Numbered from the stretch's first letter, positions 52,062-60,835 are shown. The stretch: DNA of 64,000 nucleotides from DASQPJ01 sp036268355 (GCA_036268355.1 DATAUG010000223.1:8378-72377), one strand, 5' to 3'. Notes: generated by a model from the sequence alone, not told the origin. Numbers and translations are program-made.

Positions 52062-52334
52062 ATGAGAACCGCCGCAGTGATTCACCAGGCCGGGTTTTTG
52101 CGCGGCCCGGGGATCGGCCACGGCATCGGCTACGGCCACCACGGGTTCGGCGGCCTGGGCCACTTCGGCACGTTCCTCATCCACATGGCGATCTGGCACA
52201 TGATCTCCCGGATGCTGTTCCGGGTGCCCGGCCTGATGGCGCTGATTGTGGTGATCGGGGTGGGCGTGCTCATCGGGCGCTGGTGGTCTCGGCGTCGGGC
52301 CAACCGGTCCGGCTGGGCGCCGCGTCAATGGTGA
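52062..52334 (+). CDS. small Gly/His-rich membrane protein
   Basis: A 90-residue protein with a Gly/His-rich soluble part (GPGIGHGIGYGHHGFGGLGHFG), a hydrophobic stretch (FLIHMAIWHMISRMLF) and a transmembrane helix (LMALIVVIGVGVLIG) followed by a basic tail. ATG 52062 follows GGGAG and AGGGG sites. Unknown family. It stands convergent to the CDF exporter, 50 bases away. The His/Gly segment recalls metal-binding surface peptides elsewhere in the window. Confidence 0.55.
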   Translation: MRTAAVIHQAGFLRGPGIGHGIGYGHHGFGGLGHFGTFLIHMAIWHMISRMLFRVPGLMALIVVIGVGVLIGRWWSRRRANRSGWAPRQW

Positions 52335-52383
52335 CCACGGGCTGCTGACGTCGCCCGACCCGGCCCGATCGGGCTCGGCGGGG

Positions 52384-53421
52384 CTACGTGTGGGCGTGCG
52401 CCCCGGCCGGGCCGACGTGGATCGTCGCGCCCGTCAGCCGGGGCAACGCCGCCAACAGGTGGCGCTCGACGTGATGAGCCACATGATGGGCCTCGCCGAC
52501 GGACAGCGCGGGGTCGACGTCGACGTCGACCTCCGCGCGCAACGTGTGCCCGATCCACCGGATTCGCAGTTCCCGCACCGCAGCGACCCCGGGCACGGCG
52601 GCGGCGGCATGCGCGGCCGCTCGCGCCAGCGCTGGGTCCACCGCGTCCAGCAGGCGGGCCCCGACCGCGATGATCGCCTGGCGAAGCGCGCCGAGGATGA
52701 CCACGGTGATCAGCAGCCCGACAACCGGGTCGGCCCAACGCCAACCCACCGCGGACCCGGCGGCACCGAGCAGGACCGCCAGGCTGGTGAAGCCGTCGGT
52801 CCGGGCGTGCAGCCCGTCGGCGACCAGCGCCGCCGAGCCGATGCGCCGACCCACCCGGATCCGATATCGAGCGACGACCTCGTTGCCGACGAACCCCAGG
52901 CCCGCGGCCACGGCCACCGCCGTCAGGTGGTGTACCGGTCGTTGATGGGCCAACCGGTGCACCGCCTGCCAACCGGCCAGGCCGGAGGACAGGGTGATCA
53001 TGGCGATCACGAACAGCCCGGCCACGTCCTCGGCCCGGCCGTAGCCGTAGGTGAATCGGGCGTCGGCCGGCCGCGCCGCCAGCGCGAACGCGACCAGCAG
53101 GGGCACCGCTGTCAACGCGTCGGCGAGGTTGTGCAGGCAGTCCCCGAGGAGTGCGACCGACCCCGACGCGGCGGCCACGGCACCCTGCGCGAGCGCGGTG
53201 GCCGCCAGCACCCCGAGGCCGAGCCACATCGCCCGTCGACCGGATCGGTCGTCGCGCATCGCCGCGTCCACCGATTCCGCCGGGTCGTGGGAGTGTCGGC
53301 CGAACAGCCCCGTGACCCGGTGGACCAGGCGCACCGAGCCACGCTCCCGGCCGCGATCGCCGGGCGACTCGGGCCCGTACGCATGCCCGTGTCCGTGTCC
53401 GTGTGCGTGTCCGGCCCCCAT
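52384..53421 (-). CDS. cation diffusion facilitator metal exporter
   Basis: A 345-residue CDF transporter. The N-terminus has alternating HGHGHGH, typical of zinc exporters. Six transmembrane helices follow, with the metal site in GDCLHNLADALT (helix 2, H-x3-D) and ADGLHARTDGFTS (helix 5). The C-terminal ferredoxin-like cytosolic domain (about 245-345; RIRWIGHTLRAEVDVDVD) mediates dimerisation. Likely substrate Zn, Co or Cd, exported against protons. ATG 53419-53421. No metal regulator is adjacent. Confidence 0.9.
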   Translation of the reverse strand: MGAGHAHGHGHGHAYGPESPGDRGRERGSVRLVHRVTGLFGRHSHDPAESVDAAMRDDRSGRRAMWLGLGVLAATALAQGAVAAASGSVALLGDCLHNLADALTAVPLLVAFALAARPADARFTYGYGRAEDVAGLFVIAMITLSSGLAGWQAVHRLAHQRPVHHLTAVAVAAGLGFVGNEVVARYRIRVGRRIGSAALVADGLHARTDGFTSLAVLLGAAGSAVGWRWADPVVGLLITVVILGALRQAIIAVGARLLDAVDPALARAAAHAAAAVPGVAAVRELRIRWIGHTLRAEVDVDVDPALSVGEAHHVAHHVERHLLAALPRLTGATIHVGPAGAHAHT

Positions 53422-53488
53422 GTATGGAATGACAGCACCGGAATCCCGTTGCAGCCACTCGCGTACAGCAATCAGGTCGCAGGAGCGA

Positions 53489-54877
53489 TCAGGTCTCCGG
53501 CAGGTCCGGGGCGCCGTGCCGCTCCCCCGCCGACTCGCTCAGCACATACATCGCGAGCTTGTACCGCTGCATGACGTCGGCAAGGTCGGCCGGTTCGGTG
53601 ACGGAGAACTCGGCCGCGCGTCGAATCAACTCGGCCTGCTCGACCAGAATGCCGCGGTCGAGGCCCGGCGGCACCTTGGCCCCGATCCGCGCCAATGCGT
53701 CGAGCTGGCGGATGAGCACGGCGGGCATGCCGACGCCGGCCTGCCGAATCTTGTCGAAGGCGCGCTCGACGAACCGCTCGTAGCGGGTCTCGGCCGGGAT
53801 GACTCGAACCCGGCCCTGCCGGTCGCGCCGGGGCTGCGGGGCCTGCCACTTGGCGCTGATCCGACCGAGCCCGTCACCGAGCCAGTCGATGCAGGTAAGT
53901 GCGGTGAAGGTGTCGTTCACCGCCGGCGACAGCGCCCGGATCGCGATCTCGACCAGCTGGTCAATCGCGAACGACAGGTCCTGGGTCAGGGTCCGGTTCG
54001 GCCCGGCGAACTGTCCGCGGGCGACCGCGGCCGCGATCGCCGGGGCGGCCTGCGGTGGCCAGACGGTTGCGAACGGCAGGCCCTCGACCACGAAATGACC
54101 CGGGCGGTGGGCCAGCGCGATCACCGCGTCGTGGCGCGTCGCCAGGTCGACCAACGTGTCGTGGGCGACGAACTGCAAATAGCCGCTCCGGGCGGCGGGC
54201 AGCGGTGCACCGCACTCGGCCATCCGCAGCCCCAGCTCGGTTGCCGAAAGTCCGGTCTCCAGCGGCGCACCGGACCCACCCGGTGGCCGGAACTCCACGT
54301 CGATCGCCACGGCCAGCTCCTCGGCGATCCCCGCGATCACTCTCGGCAGCTGGATCGACATCGCGATGCGGTGGGTGAACAGGATCCGCACGCCGACGTC
54401 GACCAGGAGCAGTCCCAACGCGACCGTGATCGACAGGTGCGGGACGAAGTCGCCGTGCGCACCGGGTTGGATCGAGCCCAGTGCCAGCACCGCGTAGACG
54501 AACGTCGCCACGTATGTCCCCAGCGTGAGCTGGGTGGTCCGGTCCCGGACGAAGTTGCGCAGCATCCGCGGGCCGAACTGGCTCGACGCCGGCGTCAGGG
54601 CCACGATCGTGATCGAGAACACCAGGCTGACCACGGTGACAACGGCGGCGGCGATCGCGGTGAGGATCGTGGGGGCGGCGTCGGCCGAGCCGTTGTTCAG
54701 CCAATGGGGCAGCGTGATGCGCCCGTCGTAGGCGGACCAGTCGAGCCAGAAGGTCACCGCGAACAGTGCGACCGCGAGCGCGGTCTCGATGCTGGGGAGC
54801 AGCCAGAGGTTGGTCCGCATCGCCTCCCGCCGCCACCCCGACAACGCGGGGAACAAACGGGGCGGGTTGGCGGACAT
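53489..54877 (-). CDS. DUF2254 membrane protein
   Basis: A 462-residue protein with four transmembrane helices in the first 190 residues and a large cytosolic domain, the architecture of DUF2254. Family markers include SIQLPRVIAGIAEELAVAID-like linker sequence, RGQFAGPNRTLTQDLSFAID and ALSPAVNDTFTALTCIDWLG. Function unknown; some are proposed to be mechanosensitive or pH-related. The start ATG 54875-54877 follows GAGGTG. Upstream is a degenerate kdpE copy. Confidence 0.88.
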   Translation of the reverse strand: MSANPPRLFPALSGWRREAMRTNLWLLPSIETALAVALFAVTFWLDWSAYDGRITLPHWLNNGSADAAPTILTAIAAAVVTVVSLVFSITIVALTPASSQFGPRMLRNFVRDRTTQLTLGTYVATFVYAVLALGSIQPGAHGDFVPHLSITVALGLLLVDVGVRILFTHRIAMSIQLPRVIAGIAEELAVAIDVEFRPPGGSGAPLETGLSATELGLRMAECGAPLPAARSGYLQFVAHDTLVDLATRHDAVIALAHRPGHFVVEGLPFATVWPPQAAPAIAAAVARGQFAGPNRTLTQDLSFAIDQLVEIAIRALSPAVNDTFTALTCIDWLGDGLGRISAKWQAPQPRRDRQGRVRVIPAETRYERFVERAFDKIRQAGVGMPAVLIRQLDALARIGAKVPPGLDRGILVEQAELIRRAAEFSVTEPADLADVMQRYKLAMYVLSESAGERHGAPDLPET

Positions 54878-54948
54878 CAGCACCTCGGCTCGGCATGGTT
54901 CGACCACGTGCCGACCAGGCTTCCCGGCGCTCCAGGGTCAACTGTACG

Positions 54949-55272
54949 TCAGATCTCGATGCCTGATCCGAGGATCACGGTGCGTGCGGGCGGGAGACGG
55001 AACGCCTCGGGGGCGTCGAGTGCGCCGACGATCAAGGCCGACCGGACCGGGCCGGACCGGTCACGGCTGCCGACCGCCCGGACAGCACCCGGATCGCCGA
55101 TGGTGGTCCAACCGCGTAGTCCGTGAATGACGTCCAGACCGTTCCGGTCGGGCAGCCCCAGGTCAAGCACGATCAGGTCGGGGTGCCGGACCGCGGCCTG
55201 CTTCCGCGCCGCTCGCCCGGTCGCGGCCACGGCGGCCCCGAACTGACGTACCATCAGATTTGCCCGCCCCAC
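54949..55272 (-). pseudogene. decayed KdpE-like response regulator fragment
   Basis: Read from 55272 the frame gives RANLMVRQF, then RHPDLIVLDLGLPDRNGLDV and IHGLRGWTT, aligning with residues 17-73 of the intact regulator at 50796-51464 (RINLAVREY, MHPDVVVLDLGLPDLDGVQV, IHALRGWTN). The first 16 residues are missing. Just after WTT the homology moves to another frame (IRVLSGRS against IVVLSGRS), and then it fades. Neither effector domain nor start is preserved. This is a truncated, frameshifted copy 3.5 kb from its parent. Confidence 0.75.
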
Positions 55273-55275
55273 TTC

Positions 55276-55698
55276 TCAGTCGGGAGTGGCGAACGTGACC
55301 TGCACGCCCTCCAGAGAGCTGATCGCGACATTCGTCTCGTCGCCCTGCACAGTCCGGGTCTGCGACGAATTGGTGACGATGGTGATCATGTCCTGCGGGT
55401 TCTTGGTGCCCGGCTCGAACGCGAGCCGGTAGGTGGCGCTGATCGGGGTGCCGTTCGGGTCGTCCGCCGGGTTGCCGTCCACGATCGTCTGACAGCCGCC
55501 CTTGAGGGTGAACGGCACCGGCCCGGTGCTGTCGTAGGTGAGGTTCTCCACGGTTACCTGGAGCGGAATCCCGCGATTGCCGTCGCACAGGATCAGCTGG
55601 TCGGCCAGGGGCGCTGCTGCGTGCGCCACGGTCGGGGCGAGGAGCGGGCCGGCCGCGGCACAAGCGACCAGGCTCGCGGCGGTCATCAAATTGCGCAT
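55276..55698 (-). CDS. small secreted protein of unknown function
   Basis: A 140-residue exported protein. The signal peptide (MTAASLVACAAAGPLLAPTV) ends at AHAAA. The mature part looks beta-rich (IPLQVTVENLTYDSTGPVPF, MITIVTNSSQTRTVQGDE) with two Cys (LCDG and GGCQT) that may bond. ATG at 55698 follows GGAAGG at 8-10 bases. It lies 52 bases downstream of the next secreted protein gene, so the two should be cotranscribed. No family recognised. Confidence 0.72.
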   Translation of the reverse strand: MRNLMTAASLVACAAAGPLLAPTVAHAAAPLADQLILCDGNRGIPLQVTVENLTYDSTGPVPFTLKGGCQTIVDGNPADDPNGTPISATYRLAFEPGTKNPQDMITIVTNSSQTRTVQGDETNVAISSLEGVQVTFATPD

Positions 55699-55750
55699 CT
55701 GAAGGTCCTTCCGTCGGTGGAGAATTCGTGGGGCGGGGCGCCGGGACGAA

Positions 55751-56596
55751 CTAGTTGCACACCGGGTTGTTGCCGTTGACGTCGGGGCCGAAGTTCGAGA
55801 AGCAGTCAGAGGTCTCGTGGTCGGGAAGGTGGGTGATCACCTCGGTGGTCTCGCCCGCGCGAACCGTGACGATCACGGTCGGTTGATCTATGACCGTGTC
55901 TTCGGGCAGGGGCGGGTTGAACAGCTCGGTGGTGTATTCCAGGCCGAAGTCGTGACCGTCACCCGTTCCGCATGCGCCGGTGCCGATGGCCGGCGTCACC
56001 GCGGTCCAGCACTCCGGGGTGGTTCCTCCGTCTGTCGGCGTGCCGCTGCCGAACGGGGTGCCGTTGAGGGAGGGCACCCCCGTTGCGCTCACGGTAGTGA
56101 CCGCACCCGCCATGTGGATGATGTGGATGTGGTGGATCTTGGCCAGGCACTCGCCGGCGGGAGTGTTCGCCCCGGCCGGGTTGTTCGGACGGGTCTTGTC
56201 CAAAGGCGCGCCCGTAGCGGAGCTGGGGCACGGGGCCTGCGGGAACTTGTAGGTGGTGATCTGGTAGCTGCCCGGGTCCGCAGGGTAGGCGCGGCAGTCG
56301 AGCCCACCTGGACCTGCCAGGAGCTGGGTGAGCTGGCTGGGGATGAGATCCATTCCGACGGGGTTCCCCGCGCCTACCGGCGCGACTCCCTCGGCGTAGG
56401 TGTAGCCGGTGGCACCTTGCTGGGCCCCTACGCACAGGGCCAACGTCCCGGTCCCGTACGTCAGCGACGAGCCGTTCGGTGGCGGTTGGATGAACGCGTT
56501 GGCCGGCGAGCCGATCAGGGCGGCGACCAACGCCCCGGTTCCGACCAGCGCCGCCGCCACAGGCCGGCGGCAGAGCAATCCAGTGTTACCAAGCAT
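55751..56596 (-). CDS. secreted Cys-containing protein of unknown function
   Basis: A 281-residue exported protein. Signal peptide VAAALVGTGALVAALIG ends near PANAF. The mature chain holds eight or so Cys (LALCVGAQ, LDCRAYP, APCPSS, GECLAKI, ECWTAV, GACGTG, DCFSNF, PVCN) and a His cluster HHIHIIHM. Gly/Pro/Thr-rich segments separate them. This suggests a disulphide-stabilised extracellular protein. ATG 56594-56596 follows GGAGGGG at about 10 bases. It is the first gene of a pair with the 55276-55698 protein. No recognised domain. Confidence 0.72.
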   Translation of the reverse strand: MLGNTGLLCRRPVAAALVGTGALVAALIGSPANAFIQPPPNGSSLTYGTGTLALCVGAQQGATGYTYAEGVAPVGAGNPVGMDLIPSQLTQLLAGPGGLDCRAYPADPGSYQITTYKFPQAPCPSSATGAPLDKTRPNNPAGANTPAGECLAKIHHIHIIHMAGAVTTVSATGVPSLNGTPFGSGTPTDGGTTPECWTAVTPAIGTGACGTGDGHDFGLEYTTELFNPPLPEDTVIDQPTVIVTVRAGETTEVITHLPDHETSDCFSNFGPDVNGNNPVCN

Positions 56597-56893
56597 GTCG
56601 GCAAACCCCTCCCTCGCAGAGCCCACCGGATTCGGCCGGTCGGGCGAAATCTCCTGCGAAAGGAAAGCGCCGGAAAAAAACAAAATCCAGCGTCGCGGAT
56701 GCTATTCACTATGGGTGGGGGTATATGGATGTGCGCGAAAGGGGTGCACAAGGCAGCATTGATGATTTCCGCACGACTGCGCCGTGCGCTTCACCCCGAG
56801 CGAAGGTGCCGTGTTGACGAAACCGCCGAGGAATTTTCGACGTCAGCCCCACACTTGGCCCGGCCGGGCGAACGTGACGTGCGGTTTCCGACC

Positions 56894-57439
56894 TCAGTAC
56901 GCGGCGGCCAGCCAGTTGTACATCTGCTCCGAGGTCTGCCGAACGCCCGGGCAGCAGGTCGGGCCACCAGGAAGGCTGATCCCGATCTCCAGGCGCGGGG
57001 TGCTGGACATGCCGACCGAACCGCAACCGACGTGCGTGATCGGTTGCCCGGCCTGCACCTCGGCGCCCACCGGCACGAGGTCGCCCTTCGTGTAGCCGTA
57101 ATAGATGTACCGGCCGGCCCGCGGACCGGAGGTCACCTGAATGACCGGCGCGTCCGGTCCGAAGGCGTTGATGCCCTCCCGGATGACCTTGCCCGGGTCG
57201 GTGGACACGACGACCGCCTGGTCGCCACAGGTCCCACCGACCGTACCGACGTCCACGCCTTGGCTGATTCCCCAGCGGGCCTTGGGCGTCGCGATCTTCT
57301 TGTCCTGGAAGGGGAACACGAACGTCGAGGCGGATGGCGGATCGGCAGCCTGGGCCGCCTGTACGGGTACCGGGGCGGCGCCCGCCAGCGCCAGCACACC
57401 GGCGACCAGCACACTGAATCGAACCTGTCCACGTCGCAT
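56894..57439 (-). CDS. secreted LytM/M23-like domain without zinc ligands
   Basis: A 181-residue exported protein with signal peptide VLVAGVLALAGAAPVPVQA. The domain (about 40-175) follows the LytM order: WGISQGVDVGTVGG corresponds to H-G-x-D but has Gln for His; YIYYGYTKGDLVPVGAEVQAG is the core, and CGSVGMSSTPRLEIGI replaces the TGPHLHFEI metal motif with no His. Catalysis is therefore not expected; wall binding or regulation of hydrolases is more likely. Two Cys pairs (TCGD, TCCPG) are present. About 300 noncoding bases separate it from the upstream-coordinate secreted gene at 55751. Confidence 0.68.
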   Translation of the reverse strand: MRRGQVRFSVLVAGVLALAGAAPVPVQAAQAADPPSASTFVFPFQDKKIATPKARWGISQGVDVGTVGGTCGDQAVVVSTDPGKVIREGINAFGPDAPVIQVTSGPRAGRYIYYGYTKGDLVPVGAEVQAGQPITHVGCGSVGMSSTPRLEIGISLPGGPTCCPGVRQTSEQMYNWLAAAY

Positions 57440-57710
57440 CGTCGTCTCCCCTCACGTTGCATCCATCAGGCTCGGGTCGTCGCCCCCACGCTTACCGACC
57501 CGTCCCCCCGCCCGGGATCTTGCCGGCCCGACCGTCGCGCGCGGCGTAGGCTCGCCGGCGCGGGATCGGTGTCTCCGGGGGAGCTTGCCGGACGGCGACA
57601 CCGTCCGGTTGACCTGCCGCCGATCGGACGCCGTGCCGGCGGGCCGCGAATTGGTGGTGGCCGAGCTCCAGGAGCGGATGCACTCCCCGGCTTGCGACTG
57701 GGTTCAGACG

Positions 57711-57726
57711 CTGTCAATATAGACAG
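57711..57726. promoter_or_regulatory. ArsR operator-like palindrome at the arsR start
   Basis: CTGTC-AATATA-GACAG directly abuts the arsR ATG at 57727. A TTGCGA box (57692-57697) and CAATAT (57715-57720), 17 bases apart, would put the transcript start at or very near the ATG, so the message is almost leaderless. The palindrome covers the -10 region, as expected for autorepression by ArsR. Confidence 0.6.
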
Positions 57727-58101
57727 ATGTCGAAATCGATAACTGTCGAAGCATCCGTGCTGCCACAGGTCGGGTGCTGTTCGCCGATGGTTCGCGAGCC
57801 GCTGTCCGTCGAGCATGCCGAGCAGCTGGCCGTTGGCTTCAAGGCATTGGCCGATCCGGTGCGGCTGCGTCTGCTCTCGCTGATCGCGTCGCACACCGGC
57901 GGCGAGGCCTGCGTCTGCGATCTGACCGGTGAGTTCGACGTGTCCCAGCCCACGATCAGCCACCACTTGAAGGTGCTGCGCGAGGCCGGGCTGCTCACGT
58001 CCGAACGACGCGCAAGCTGGGTGTACTACCGCGTGCGCCCCGGCGCGTTGCGCACGTTGGCCAAGCTCCTCGACGAACCCCGCGGGCGGAAGAGCGCATG
58101 A
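57727..58101 (+). CDS. arsR: ArsR-family arsenite-responsive repressor
   Basis: A 124-residue winged-helix repressor. The DNA-binding helix is FDVSQPTISHHLKVLREAGL. Candidate As(III) ligands are the N-terminal pair Cys17-Cys18 (GCCSP) and Cys62/Cys64 in GEACVCDLTG; this arrangement resembles the C. glutamicum ArsR1 site (Cys15, Cys16, Cys55), while the CVC form recalls the classic alpha-3 site. The last codon overlaps the aquaporin start by four bases (ATGA). Autoregulation through the palindrome at 57711-57726 is likely. Confidence 0.93.
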   Translation: MSKSITVEASVLPQVGCCSPMVREPLSVEHAEQLAVGFKALADPVRLRLLSLIASHTGGEACVCDLTGEFDVSQPTISHHLKVLREAGLLTSERRASWVYYRVRPGALRTLAKLLDEPRGRKSA

Positions 58102-58841
58102 GTGTAGAGCTGGGGCGGCGCCTGCTCGCCGAGACCGTCGGCACCGGGCTGCTCGTGACGGTCGTCGTCGGCTCCGGGGTGATGGCCACCCGGCTTGCAC
58201 CGAACGAGGTGGGGCTACAGCTGCTCTGTAACTCCGTCGCGACCGCCCTGGGACTGACGGTGCTGATCCTGGCGTTCGGCCCGGCATCCGGAGCGCACTT
58301 CAATCCGCTCATCTCCGCAGCCGACTGGCTGCTCGGCCGCGGCGCGGGGACCGGACTGCGCGGCCGCGAGGTACTGCCCTACGCACTCTGCCAGTGCGCG
58401 GGGGCGATCGCCGGCGCGGTGCTTGCGGATGTGATGTTCGACCTGCCGGCGGCAGAGTTCTCCGCGCACGACCGCTCTGGCGGGCACCTGGTAGTCGGCG
58501 AGATCGTCGCGACCGCCGGTCTGGTATTCCTGATTTTTTCTCTGGACCGCACCGACCGAACCAGCTTCGCCGCCCCGGCAGTCGGCGCCTACATCGGGTC
58601 GGCCTACTGGTTCACCTCCTCGACCAGCTTCGCCAACCCCGCCGTAACCGTCGGCCGCGCTTTCACCAACACGTTCACGGGAATCGCGCCCGGCTCGGTC
58701 CCGGGTTTCGTGGTGGCGCAATTCCTCGGGGCAGCGCTCGGCCTGGGTCTGCTGCTGGCGTTGTACCCGGCCCCCGGTGTCGTGGCTGATCGAATGACGA
58801 TGAGTCAGGAATCCCGAGCCGTGTCCGGCCGAACGGCCTGA
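58098..58841 (+). CDS. aqpS-like: MIP-family aquaglyceroporin, arsenite channel type
   Basis: A 247-residue channel with six helices. The two pore motifs are NPL (in GAHFNPLISAADWL, replacing the first NPA) and NPA (in SFANPAVTVGRAF). It is translationally coupled to arsR, and such arsR-aqpS operons export arsenite by diffusion when arsenate is reduced inside. No arsenate reductase gene follows; the ArsB-like protein at 17629 is far away. The C-terminal tail is polar. Confidence 0.9.
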   Translation: MSVELGRRLLAETVGTGLLVTVVVGSGVMATRLAPNEVGLQLLCNSVATALGLTVLILAFGPASGAHFNPLISAADWLLGRGAGTGLRGREVLPYALCQCAGAIAGAVLADVMFDLPAAEFSAHDRSGGHLVVGEIVATAGLVFLIFSLDRTDRTSFAAPAVGAYIGSAYWFTSSTSFANPAVTVGRAFTNTFTGIAPGSVPGFVVAQFLGAALGLGLLLALYPAPGVVADRMTMSQESRAVSGRTA

Positions 58842-58892
58842 GGCCTCGTCACCACGAGGGATCCGACGGCTCCGGGCAGCGCTTAGAACACA

Positions 58893-58924
58893 ATGAAGGA
58901 GCGGACGCCGGCCCGCTCCTTCAT
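58893..58924. terminator. bidirectional terminator
   Basis: A perfect 12-bp stem (ATGAAGGAGCGG with CCGCTCCTTCAT) and an 8-base loop lie between the convergent aquaporin gene and the fragment at 58960. A smaller hairpin CCTCGT-CACC-ACGAGG follows the aquaporin stop at 58847-58862. Confidence 0.7.
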
Positions 58925-58959
58925 GACATCAGCGCGTCCAAGCCACTGCCGGGGTGCAG

Positions 58960-59286
58960 TCAGTTGTCGTTCACCAAAGCCCGCACGCTGTGACCAGGCA
59001 GGTAGACCGAGGTGACGACGTTGCCGTCCATGTCGAGGTACGGCTGCTCCAGGGTGATCACAGCAGCGGTGTCGCCAAGGTTGCCCAGACCGATCCCGCG
59101 TTCGAAGTTCTGCCGGTAGACGCATCCGCTGCGGGTCGGGACCTTCGTGTAGGCGCCGAGAGCGCCGAGGTCGACACCGGGAGCGACGCCCCAGCCGTAG
59201 AGGAAGTCGAAATAGGCAGCTGCGTCCACGCCGGCGGTGGAGCGCGTGGTCCGGTTCCTGGTGGGCCGGGTCGCGAGGATCGTCAT
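58960..59286 (-). CDS. small protein resembling a glycoside-hydrolase tail domain (probable remnant)
   Basis: A 108-residue frame starting ATG 59284-59286 with GGAG at 7 bases. The second half, YRQNFERGIGLGNLGDTAAV and LDMDGNVVTSVYLPGHSVRA, matches the pattern R-x-F-x-x-G-x-x-L-x-N...Y-x-D-x-D-G-N-x-V-T-S-V-x-L-P-x-H-S seen at the C-terminus of putative secreted glycoside hydrolases, where it is a small beta domain. The catalytic part is missing. Either a domain remnant with a new start, or a stand-alone small protein. The frame also continues upstream to an ATG at 59412. Confidence 0.45.
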   Translation of the reverse strand: MTILATRPTRNRTTRSTAGVDAAAYFDFLYGWGVAPGVDLGALGAYTKVPTRSGCVYRQNFERGIGLGNLGDTAAVITLEQPYLDMDGNVVTSVYLPGHSVRALVNDN

Positions 59287-59573
59287 CTTGGGCTCCTTCG
59301 GCTGGTGCGCCTCGTGGGCGCTGGGTCCCTCTGCTTCGTGAGACCGACCGTAGACCTCTGCCGCATATTTGTCGACATCAAGATTGTTGTTCTCAAGAGA
59401 TGTGATCGACATTACATTCGCGGCACTCCGCGATGTCTGTGTCCGGCAAATTTGCTGACCCGGCGTCACTTATGCCTGTGGGCCAGGATTCCAGCGCAGT
59501 TCAAGCCATTGGCTCGGTCCCGCCCGCCGCCCAGGTCGCCGTGCTGCAACCGGCACCGATCGACCCAATCCCG

Positions 59574-59816
59574 CTACTGGTCGTCCACCTCGGGTTCGCG
59601 GGCAGCGTTGAAGACCCGGCGGCCCACGCATGCGGCCATCGTGATCAGGAACGGGATGACCGAGTCGCCCGGGACCTCGTACTGGTTACGCTTGGGCGAG
59701 ACGACAAAGCTGGCGGCGCGCAGCTCGCGCGGGAAATTGCACCACTTGACCGGCGTGATTCTCGGTGGTCCGCCCGAGACACCTCGCCTCGTTAACGCTG
59801 CGCCCGTGAACCGCTC
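59574..59816 (-). pseudogene. unidentified C-terminal gene fragment
   Basis: A minus-strand frame open from 59816 to a TAG at 59574 without a usable start. It encodes a protein-like sequence (ITPVKWCNFPRELRAASF, then KRNQYEVPGDSVIPFLITMA and CVGRRVFNAAREPEVDDQ). Amino acid use is that of a real gene, unlike nearby shadow frames. An in-frame stop lies immediately upstream. I could not name the family. Together with its neighbours it marks a decayed region; the flanking 59287-59573 holds no gene. Confidence 0.35.
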
Positions 59817-59895
59817 CTGAACTCACTGGAGCCCGGCGTGCCCAACGTTCCGCAGAACGACGGCCTGCCCACCCGGGGCCCGGCTATGACGGGGG

Positions 59896-60835
59896 TCAGG
59901 TGGCCAGGTGAGTGGCCGACCTCGCACCGAGGCCGAGGGCGGACAGCGCCCCGGTGAGTTCCCTGCGGGAGCTCACGCCGAGCTTCGGGTAGACCTTGCG
60001 CAGGTGCCACTCGACAGTGCGGGAGCTGATGAACAGCTGGGCGCCGATCTCCGGGTTCGTCAGGTTCTCCGCGGCGAGCCGGGCGATCTGCACCTCCTGC
60101 GCGGTGAGCTGCGAGGGTGATCCGGCGTTGCGTTTGCGCACGGTCTCGCCGGTGGCCAGCAGCTCGCGCCGGGCCCGTTCGGCGAACCCCTCGGCTCCCG
60201 TGTCGGCGAACATCTCGTGGGCGGTTCGCAGTTGCGCGCGGGCGTCCATGCGGCGGCCGGCGGGGCGGAGCCACTCGCCGTAGACCAGGTGGCAGCGGGC
60301 CAGCTCCAGACGGACTCGGGAGCAGCGCAGATGTTCTATCGCCTGCAGGTAAAGGCGTTCGGCCTCCTCCCCGAGGCTGACCAACGCCCGGCACCGCGCC
60401 TCGACCCCGCGGGCCCAGTCGGTGCCGGCTGCCTGCGTGGTCTCCGCCAACTGTCGTAGGTCCTCGGCTGTCTGCTCGGACACCCCCAACCGGGAGGCGG
60501 CTTCGACGACCTCAGCCAGCGCCCAGGTGGATACCGCCAGCTCGGCCGGACACCGGCCGGCTTCGCGGACGGCCTCCAGAGCGTCCTGGTACCGGCCGGC
60601 CCCGACCGCGCGAATGGCCGTGGCCCACTCCACGATGGTCGGCCCAGTCCCGCGGGACAGCAGGTCCTTGACGCCCTCAGCCAAGCAATCACGGGCGGTC
60701 TCGACCGACGCGCAGAGGCCCACCACGACACGAGAATCCCCGAGCACCGCTAGCGGGATCGACTTACCTGCGACACCGAGGGCGAGGGGTGCCCCGGGGT
60801 GATGAACGCAGTCGACTCCTGTTCCGTTGTCCCCC
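59896..60835 (-). pseudogene. truncated LuxR-family (LAL-type) regulator
   Basis: The C-terminal third of a large ATP-binding LuxR regulator: TPR-like helices (ARDCLAEGVKDLLSRGTG, RLYLQAIEHLRCSRVRLELA, CHLVYGEWLRPAGRRMDARA) and the LuxR helix-turn-helix (LTAQEVQIARLAAENLTNPE, FISSRTVEWHLRKVYPKLGV). Intact LAL proteins have about 900 residues with an N-terminal AAA/NACHT ATPase; only ~310 remain. The frame runs on to 61140, but homology ends near 60835 and a hairpin lies just upstream. No start or ribosome site fits. Most likely a remnant. Confidence 0.72.
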
